Shown: positions 56,336 to 64,000 of the stretch, piece by piece
How positions within the stretch are numbered: position 1 is the first letter of the stretch
How the letters are laid out: the number at the start of each line of letters is the position of its first letter
Assembly: GCA_025667525.1 (NCBI GenBank)
Contig: CM046877.1
Coordinates: 27,308,737-27,372,736, forward strand
DNA length: 64,000 nucleotides
Direction: 5' to 3'
Origin: Glebionis coronaria
Lineage: Eukaryota > Streptophyta > Magnoliopsida > Asterales > Asteraceae
The notes under the pieces: model-generated
What the model saw: the letters and a program-made list of their open reading frames with translations, nothing else
Databases searched by the model: none
What the model was told of the DNA's origin: nothing
Translations under genes and position numbers: made by a program

Positions 56336-57034
56336 CTAAAATTCGTCACGGGACGAGCCACCCGGGGAATTAATCACAAAACAATTATCTATCTTAATAT
56401 GTAAGTTTTTAGTATCCCAAACATACTGATTTCGACATGCATTCTGTTTTTTCTACGGTTCAAAAATCGTTATAAATCAAATCGTTACTTAGGCTTGTTT
56501 AGCTTTATTTTAGTGTCAAAATTTCATATACAATGTCCAAATACTCATTAATTAATTCTTATATATATATTTTCAGAATATATGAGATCTAGTTAATATA
56601 AGAAATAAAATGAAAAGATCAAAATCAAGAGAAAAGTTGAGTAGACCTTAGATCCGAGATAAAGAACCGAAAGGACGGATACACCAATTAGATCCTCCTT
56701 GTTAGTCCCGTATAATCATAGATCTTACTAAGATCTAGACATGCATTAACCCTTTAATATATGCTCCAACTTCAGCCCCAAAACTTGTTGATTAACTCCT
56801 TAGTTAAGCCTCCAAATGGATAGATGAACATCACTACTAGTTTAGGTGACTAGAATACAACAAGTATCACTAGGTTTTGGTTAACAAAAAGTTATGATCA
56901 TTGTGATTCTAGAGAGAGAGAGTGACGAAATTTTAGAGAGATGGAGGAGGATTTAGTTAAAAATGCATGTAAGGAAATGAGGTGAAGGTATATGTGTGTA
57001 GATTCCAAGTTGGGATGACATGTGTCTATATCAC

Positions 57035-57315
57035 AAAAGTGGTCCAATGAAATGCAGGCATGTGGGAGAAAGTAAAGGACAAGTGTCCATGAGTATGAAA
57101 ATGGTCCAATGGTGAGAATAGATAGGGCGGTGGTGGTGACATGTGTAGCAATTTGTGTGACATGTGTCACCCACCTAAAGTTGGTCCAATGAGAAGCAAG
57201 AAGGTATGGGAACATGAATGACAAGTGTAAGCAATCAAGAATGGTCCAATGAGAATCAAGAAGGTGGGTGGACATGATGGACAAGTGTCACCAACCTAGA
57301 GTTGGTCCAATGGGG
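57035..57315 (-). promoter_or_regulatory. Repeated CCAAT-box modules in LARD LTR promoter
   Basis: GGTCCAATG (minus strand CATTGGACC) recurs at about 57041, 57103, 57183, 57243 and 57303. Between most of them lies GACAAGTGT (minus ACACTTGTC, an E-box-like site). The modules lie just upstream of the CT-rich presumed start region on the minus strand. The right LTR has the same array at about 62570-62845. Confidence 0.5.
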
Positions 57316-58035
57316 AAGTGAGGTGTGTTGGTGGCTTGTCAAGTGGGCGAAAAGAGTTGTTGGGCTTCTTAAACTTCATATTGGGCTTATTAAGTCCATT
57401 AACTATCCAAAGTTTAATAGATGGGCTCATAAGGCCACAAGTGGGCCTAAAGTGTAACTTATATTACAACTTTCGTTAATACACGGTTCGGAGCTTGTTT
57501 GGACGACTTAACGGACGATTCAAGACACGAGACTTGCGCCATCGTTTTTAAAATCATTTTCCAATAAAAATGAGTCCCTACTTCGTCGCGTTTCGAAAAT
57601 ATTTGCTATTATTTATTTAAATGCTCGTTTAATTAATTTAGCTATTTTGGTTAGATTTTTAACGTAAAAATAAAATGTAAACTCTAATATTCACATTATT
57701 AGCAACGTTTTAGAATATAATGAAAAATACTATTTCTTCATATTTTCAAAGTTTTAGTTTTGAATCGTTTCAACTTTTATTTTTGTTACTTCTGCTCATT
57801 CCTACTCCAAAACGTCGAAAAATACTACAAGTAATTAGATAATAAATATTTAATTTATTAAACGTAAACGTAAAAATTTTAAATTCCTCAGTTCATAAAC
57901 TAAAAGAAAATATTCAAAATAAATTTGAATTTGTTAACACGATCTTCGTTGAATTATCAAAAATAATTAACAAGTTCCGTAAATGTATCAAAAAATCTTT
58001 TTTTAAACGTTGGTGAAAATTTTCGGGTTGTTATA

Positions 58036-58052
58036 TCATCCACTCCTTTAGG
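58036..58052 (-). other. LARD polypurine tract
   Basis: Minus strand AAAGGAGTGGATGA directly precedes the 3' LTR start. Confidence 0.55.
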
Positions 58053-59604
58053 AAGCGACGTCCCGGCGATTGGACGTAACAGTCTTTAGTCTAACAGTGA
58101 AGAGTGGAAAAACAGACAAGTCATCGTCTAGGTTCCAAAGAAAGTCAAAAGATATTATATGATAAACGTTCTCCATGATCGGACGTCATTGGACGATGCC
58201 GTCTGAAGTTCTCATTACGATCATTCGACTAGATTACATGCCACATAAGTATCTAAAAGCAAAAGTCAAACATAAACATCAAATACAAATTTCCGCCGTC
58301 GATCATCAATACACGTTAGAAATGGTCCATCAAAACAAATCACAACTCGAGAGAAATACAACGGGTGATTCGTACATAGATGCTAATCGACAATCATCAT
58401 AATGACGATAGCACTGAACGATTCTTATCAACAAAATAGGGTTCGAAGAAAGACGTACGCATACCAAACACTCACAAATCGAGCCCGACATACTTGGGAC
58501 CACTCATTTATAACTCCTTGTCTACATCAAAAGGCGTCCCCTTCCATGTATACAAGAATTTATAAATTTGCGGTTCGGGAACTTATAACTTTCTTGTTCA
58601 AATGAAAAGGCGTCCCAATCCATTTCAAACAAAACTATTATAATTCATCCTACTCAAGTATCGCTACCTCTCAACACGATATCATATCAAAATACCATAG
58701 TAAATACAAGGTGTTAATAAACTTTTATCATGATTTCCGTATTTAAACGTCCCATTCCATTTGAATAAGGAAAACACGACAATCTAAGGTCCAGTGGTTT
58801 AAAATTTTCTTATTCAAATGTCCTAATCCATTTAAATAAGACAACCTTAAACAACTCTTAGTTGGGCGAGTTAAAATCTATATATCTAAATGTCCCATTC
58901 CACTTAGATACAGAGTATTAAGTCACTCAACCGAATGACTACTATGAGCATATCATTGTTGTACCTAAACTATATATATTTGATTAGGATATATATATCC
59001 TAAGTCCAACATTGGCATCCTCCTTTTCGCTAATAAAACGTGGTCATATAAAATTAAATTACACGTCGCATTACGTAGGAGATATCGCCTCGGATAAATG
59101 ATTCTTCAAAATCATAAGTAGTAACGAAAATACGAACATCGCATTTATCAATTTCGTTTCGAAAGGAGATGTCCAAAAATGGCACATCAGATACGATGAT
59201 AACAATCGAACTTAACAAGTCAATATGCGATAGGTTACGAAACCATATTTACATACTCAAATATCAAACAATTTTCACACTCGTATTCAGATAATACATA
59301 ATCACCAAGATTGATGATTGGCAGTGAAACCAAATCTGATATAAACCGTATCATAAAATGCACGACAATCATTCAAGGAACATTTCTTCGCGTGCAATGC
59401 CTTTAAATATGATAGTATATTCATATATATACATACTAATATTTATACATACACATAGGTTCACATAATCACAATCAATCATAAGTAATACAAGAATAGC
59501 CTTACCGGAGCCATGCGGAGTAGTTGCGTGCTTAAAACCTTTTAAAACATACCAAAAGTTATAGTTTAGGTTTTTAAAAATTGACCTAGTTCTCTATAAC
59601 TTGT
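58053..59604 (-). other. LARD internal non-coding domain
   Basis: No frame resembling gag, protease, RT or integrase on either strand; frames at 58175-58605 (plus) have no domain. The notable content is the hairpin array at 58517-58910. A further AT-rich palindrome lies at about 58970-58996. Confidence 0.65.
58517..58910 (-). repeat. Array of five stem-loops with conserved loop
   Basis: Five hairpins at 58517-58556, 58593-58632, 58739-58769, 58809-58840 and 58883-58910. Each has the plus-strand loop-side core GTCCYMWTCCA, and the flanking arms differ in sequence between hairpins but remain largely complementary. The cores start at about 58536, 58612, 58749, 58820 and 58892, so spacing is about 72 bases with one double gap. 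Confidence 0.6.
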
Positions 59605-59617
59605 GGCTCTGATACCA
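59605..59617 (-). other. LARD primer binding site (tRNA-iMet)
   Basis: Minus strand TGGTATCAGAGCC, three bases from the LTR end. Confidence 0.85.
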
Positions 59618-59620
59618 ATC

Positions 59621-62600
59621 TGTAACACCCCCAAATTACCACGCAGCGGAATACCACTTTGGGGCGCTACTCATAGCATATCACACACAATCATAGAAAA
59701 TGACCTCAAAAGAGACGTTAAAATATTATACAATTTTGTCTAAAAAGTTTCCCATCCCAATATATAAATCAGAGTAGCGTTTAGTCCCAAAAACCGTTAC
59801 CAATCACAACATATACATTAAATTCTTAAAAGTAGTTTATTTATTTCAAAGGATGGAAAAATAATATAAAGTTTAGACAAGTAAGAACCAACTTCCTCCT
59901 CATATGCTCCGCTACTATCCATCTTGATTACCTGAAATACATGTGTAAAATCATCAACACAAAGGTTGAGCAAGTCTATAGGTTTTACAAGTCAATTTGA
60001 ACACAAGCAAAGATTATAAGTTTGTGGCATACTTGAAGACAACAAGCATCTAATAATTTGCATCAACAATATTAATTGTATATAGCATAAATTGCAATAA
60101 GCTCATGGAACCGAGCCCTTAGACACTTCCTTGTAGGTCTGATAAGACAGGAGATTTATTAATTGTCAATTACCTCCAGATTATTGGTACATTGTCGTAT
60201 ACCTGACGTCTCAATACAATATGTTCAAACAGTGTGGAGGTCGGGTCTAAGCATCTGTGACATGTCCACAAAAACTAAACTGGGGCGGCTTCCCCCCATA
60301 GATCTATTAAATGTACTAGCGGTTAACCCATCATAGGTTAATTAACGGTCCACAATTGAGGCTTTAATAATGGCAATCACTTAATGCAATTTAAAGGCAA
60401 CCACGGGTCAATTCATAAAGGGAAAAGCATACCATAAAAGACTTATGTTTTAAGTTTATAAAAACATGTATTCCCCCTCGCGGGTTTATAAACCATTTAT
60501 AAGATAGTATAAAAGCGAGGCTATAGACTTACCTTAGATGCAATCGTCACAATAGTTAATAGAGAACAAACGTCAATTGAGAATAAATGTCAATGGTTGA
60601 TACATGATCACACAAGACCTATAGATAACGAGGCACGTCTTAGGCTCGAGACGATAAATGAATCTTACATATATGTAATAAGTATATTTTAATAAGTTCT
60701 TGGACATTTCATAAGTTTTATGTTTCTTTATAAAACTTTTAGGTGAAAACTTAACCATTTTAGTGTAATATCTAATTTGACGCTTTTAGCCCATCTTAAG
60801 CCCAATAGTGTCCCATTACAAGATTATATAACTTAGGTCCATTTTAAATTCAGTATTTCACTCTAAATTGGTTATAAACCTCAGGTCCAATAATGGCCCA
60901 TTAGCCATTACAAGTGTAAGTTGGGCTTTTATGGGCCAAGTCTACTTTATATAGTTTTTGGGTTCTAAAACGCATCATAAACACGTACAGTTAATATTTT
61001 ATGTTGGTCGGGTCTTGGGTTCCAATATTATAAGTATATAATTAAGTATAAAATTCCCGACAAGTGGGTCCTACCACGTCAGTTTGTATGAAAACATCAC
61101 TTTTTATGTTAATGGGGTATAGTCTGTTAATTACAATTTTCATGACATGTCCCGCTAATTTGTTCATATCCCTTGAACCCTAAATCATCTAAGTGTGTTC
61201 TTTTTACCAAAATCATTATTAACTCGTGTACTTTACTGATTACAAGTCTAATTATCCCCAATTTATACTTTTCATAGCTAACTAACCCATTTTGCCATTA
61301 GAAGAGTGGGCTGTTATTTGGCAGCCAAACTCGTTTTCACCATTTTGGTCGCCATTTCCAAACTGTAAGGAACTGGTAAACCATCCTATTGATTCTACTT
61401 GTTCATTATTTTATTTACAACCTACAGTTTTACCTTTTTCAATGATTCTGAGTTCTTATATGAGAAACCAGTCCGTGAAGACAGTATGTTCAGATCTGAC
61501 TAGTTTTCACTGTTTTGGCTACCATTTTTAAACCGTAAGGAATTGGTAAACCATCCAATTTATTCTAGTTCTTCATGATTTTATCTACAACTTTTTGTTT
61601 TACATATTCGTAGGTCAGTATATAAGTTTTACGAGAAAATAGTCCATCAAAACAGTATGTTCAGATCTGGCTAGTTTTCACTATTTTGGCCACCATTTCC
61701 AAACCGTAAGAAATTGGTAAACCATCCAATTGATTCTAGTTCTTCATTATTTTATCTACAACTTTTAGTTTTACATATTCGTAGGTCAGTATAAAAATTT
61801 TACGAGAAAACAGTCCATCAAAATAGTATGTTCAGATCTGACTAGTTTTCACTATTTTGGTCATATCTTGCTATCTAAAATTCGTCACGGGACGAGCCAC
61901 CCGGGGAATTAATCACAAAACAGTTATGTATCTTAATATGTAAGTTTTTAGTATCCCCAACCTACTGATTTCTTCATGCAATCTGTTTTTTCTATGGTTC
62001 AAAAATCGTTATAAATCAAATCGTAACTTAGGCTTGTTTAGCTTTATTTTAGTGTTTCATATACAATGTCTAAATACTCATTAATTAATTCTTATATATA
62101 TATTTTAAGAATATATGAGATCTAGTTAATATAAGAAATAAAATGAAAAGATCAAAATCAAGAGAAAAGTGGAGTAGACCTTAGATCCGAGATTAAGAAA
62201 CGAAAGGACGGATACACCAATTAGATCCTCCTTGTTAGTCCTGTATAATCATAGATCTAACTAAGATCTAGACATGCATTAACCCTTTAATATATGCTCC
62301 AACTTCAGCCCCAAAACTTGTAGATTAACTCCTTAGTTAAGCCTCCAAATGGATAGATTAACATCACTACTAGTGTAGGTGACTAGAATACAACAAGTAT
62401 CACTAGGTTTTGGTTAACAAAAAGTTATGATCATTGTGATTCTAGAGAGAGAGTGACGAAATTTTAGAGAGAAGGAGGAGGATTTAGTTAAAAATGCATG
62501 TAAGGAAATGAGGTGAAGGTATATGTGTGTAGATTCCAAGTTGGGATGACATGTGTCTATAGCACAAAAGTGGTCCAATGAAATGCAGGCATGTGGGAGA

Positions 62601-63568
62601 AAGTAAAGGAAAAGTGTCCATGAGTATGAAAATGGTCCAATGGTGAGAATAGATAGGGCGGTGGTGGTGACATGTGTAGCAATTTGTGTGACATGTGTCA
62701 CCCACCTAAAGTTGGTCCAATGAGAAGCAAGAAGGTATGGGAACAAGAATGACAAGTGTAAGCAATCAAGAATGGTCCAATGAGAATGAAGAAGGTGGGT
62801 GGACATGATGGACAAGTGTCACCAACCTAGAGTTGGTCCAATGGGGAAGTGAGGTGTGTTAGTGGCTTGTCAAGTGGGCGAAAAGAGTTGTTGGGCTTCT
62901 TAAACTTCTTATTGGGCTTATTAAGTCCATTAACTATCCAAAGTTTAATAGATGGGCTCATAAGGCCACAAGTGGGCTTAAAGTGTAACTTATATTACAA
63001 CTTTCGTTAATACACGGTTCGGGGCTCGTTTGGATGACTTAACGGACGATTCAAGACACGAGACTTGCGCCATCATTTTTAAAATCATTTTTCCAATAAA
63101 AATGAGTCCTTACTTCGTCGCGTTTCGAAAATATTTGCTATTATTTATTTAAATGCTCGTTTAATTAATTTAGCTATTTTGGTTAGATTTTTAACGTAAA
63201 AATAAAATGTAAACTCTAATATTCATATTATTAGCAACGTTTTAGAATATAATGAAAAATACTATTTCTTCATATTTTCAAAGTTTTAGTTTTGAATTGT
63301 TTCAACTTTTATTTTTGTTATTTCTGCTCATTCCTACTCTAAAACGTCGAAAAATACTACAAGTAATTAGATAATAAATATTTAATTTATTAAAGGTAAA
63401 CGTAAAAATTCTAAATTCCTCGGTTCATAAACTAAAAGAAAATATTCAAAATAAATTTGAATTTTGTTAACACGATCTTCGTTGAATTATCAAAAATAAT
63501 TAACAAGTTCCGTAAATGTATCAAAAAATCTTTGTTTAAACGTTGGTCAAAATTTTCGGGTTGTTATA
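59621..63568 (-). mobile_element. LARD 5' LTR (right copy, 3948 bp)
   Basis: Near-identical to 54086-58035 with scattered substitutions. On the minus strand it ends GGGGGTGTTACA, a canonical CA end. It has the same intron-like segment (59932-60532) and promoter arrays. Confidence 0.85.
59932..60532 (-). other. Putative intron in LARD right LTR
   Basis: Same donor and acceptor as the left LTR, about 600 bases apart. Confidence 0.45.
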
Positions 63569-63772
63569 TTTTATGTTATCGTTTCTAGAGAGAGAATTGT
63601 GTGTATTCATCAATCTTGATCAATATTGTGAGTGTGAGTGTTGTTATTTGATTATTTCTTGTATCCAGATATTATAATTTGATTCATTGATAAAGAGAGC
63701 CAAGGGAAGGTTGGCTAGGTTCTCTGTTATACGTTCTTGTTGATTTTGATCATTGATTCATTAGTTTTTACA
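63569..63772 (+). mobile_element. Copia 5' LTR, right part (split by LARD)
   Basis: Continues the LTR begun at about 53883 and ends TTTTTACA directly before a primer site. Joined, the LTR would be about 400 bp. Confidence 0.6.
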
Positions 63773-63790
63773 TAGTATCAGAGCCAGGTT
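63773..63790 (+). other. Primer binding site of the interrupted Copia
   Basis: TAGTATCAGAGCCAGGTT matches 17 of 18 bases of the plant initiator tRNA-Met primer site; the second base is A rather than G. Confidence 0.8.
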
Positions 63791-64000
63791 GCTATAAATC
63801 GTGATTAAATTCGTTTTTTCAAAATTAGGGTTTGTCTAAAATTGGGGGTTTTGATCTATTTGTGTAGATCTTGATTTGTTTGTTGATGAATCATTGTTTA
63901 AACTGGTTAATTTGTGTTATTTCCAAGATTAATTGAGTTTTTTTGAAATTAGGGTTTCAGAAACTTTTGGTTTTTTTTGGTTAAAGCTGTTTTTGATCTA
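63791..64000 (+). other. Copia leader, running off the window
   Basis: T-rich leader with AATTAGGGTTT blocks, like the leader of the Copia at 44793. Gag is expected beyond the right edge. Confidence 0.5.

Larger units (their letters stand above)
54086..58035 (-). mobile_element. LARD 3' LTR (left copy, 3950 bp)
   Basis: On the minus strand it starts TATAACAACCCGAAAA and ends GGGGGTGTTAAA (TGTTACA in the other copy). Contents in element order: TGGGCY cluster, five-module CCAAT/E-box array, CT-rich start region, 170-bp tandem repeats, second TGGGCC cluster and an intron-like segment (donor at 54993-54992, acceptor at 54398-54397). The minus frame at 56898-57284 lies in the promoter repeats and is not a gene. 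Confidence 0.8.
54086..63568 (-). mobile_element. Large non-autonomous LTR element (LARD type)
   Basis: Two direct LTRs of about 3.95 kb (54086-58035 and 59621-63568) flank only 1585 bases of non-coding interior. A tRNA-iMet primer site at 59605-59617 (minus) and a purine-rich tract at 58036-58052 fix the minus orientation. The end GGACGTCGCTTC before the purine tract is shared with the Tekay-like element here (39681), so it probably derives from and depends on a Tekay relative. No gag or pol can be found. It is nested in a Copia LTR that itself cut the F-box pseudogene. Confidence 0.8.

Noticed and set aside
56898..57284. 128-codon minus frame, repeated as 62414-62815
   Set aside because: Lies in the CCAAT repeat array of the LARD LTRs; the repeat structure explains the open frame and there is no protein domain.

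Overview
This is eukaryotic plant DNA, most likely from a eudicot; Asteraceae is my guess from the style of the repeats and is not proven. The evidence is intronless F-box genes, an EPSIN2-like gene remnant with a GT-AG intron, and nested Copia and Gypsy (Tekay-like) LTR retrotransposons that use a tRNA-iMet primer site. The window is AT-rich, repeat-dense and contains one 1000-base assembly gap (43119-44118). There are no bacterial features, rRNA, convincing tRNA genes or CRISPR arrays.

Layout. 1-1468: the 5' end of a minus-strand Copia element (gag start, repeat-rich leader, PBS, LTR). 1469-4714: a decayed LTR-like region with internal hairpin and tandem repeats. 4715-4925: a SINE-like element with Pol III A and B boxes. 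5498-9550: two intact F-box genes, both minus. 10464-23254: a three-LTR, two-body tandem Copia array bounded by one 5-bp target duplication (TTTTC). 23255-27378: gene scraps, a candidate Helitron 3' end and several families of direct repeats. 27374-42362: a complete Tekay-like Gypsy element with TSD ATTCA. It carries an intact extra 281-codon ORF ahead of gag, a foreign solo LTR nested between that ORF and gag, and a gag-pol with six stops and a frameshift. 42363-43118: continuation of the locus the Gypsy element split, then the gap. 44153-52220: an EPSIN2-like pseudogene, minus, split inside a coding exon by a Copia element (44793-51076, TSD GTTTC). 52740-53882: a third F-box copy, broken by two stop codons and cut off at its N-terminus by another Copia LTR. 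54086-63568: a large non-autonomous LTR element (LARD type) nested inside that Copia LTR. 63569-64000: the rest of the Copia LTR, its PBS and leader.

How it fits together. The ancestral locus looks like a tandem F-box family on the minus strand (three copies) plus duplicated gene fragments, expanded by layered transposon insertion. Nesting order can be read directly at several junctions.

The most unusual signals are: (1) in the tandem Copia family a 21-nt segment of the LTR is perfectly complementary to the sequence starting two bases after the LTR, where a tRNA primer site is expected, suggesting self-primed reverse transcription; (2) the intact pre-gag ORF of the Tekay-like element; (3) five hairpins with diverged stems and a conserved loop in the non-coding interior of the LARD; (4) a conserved intron inside the LTRs of both the Tekay and LARD families.
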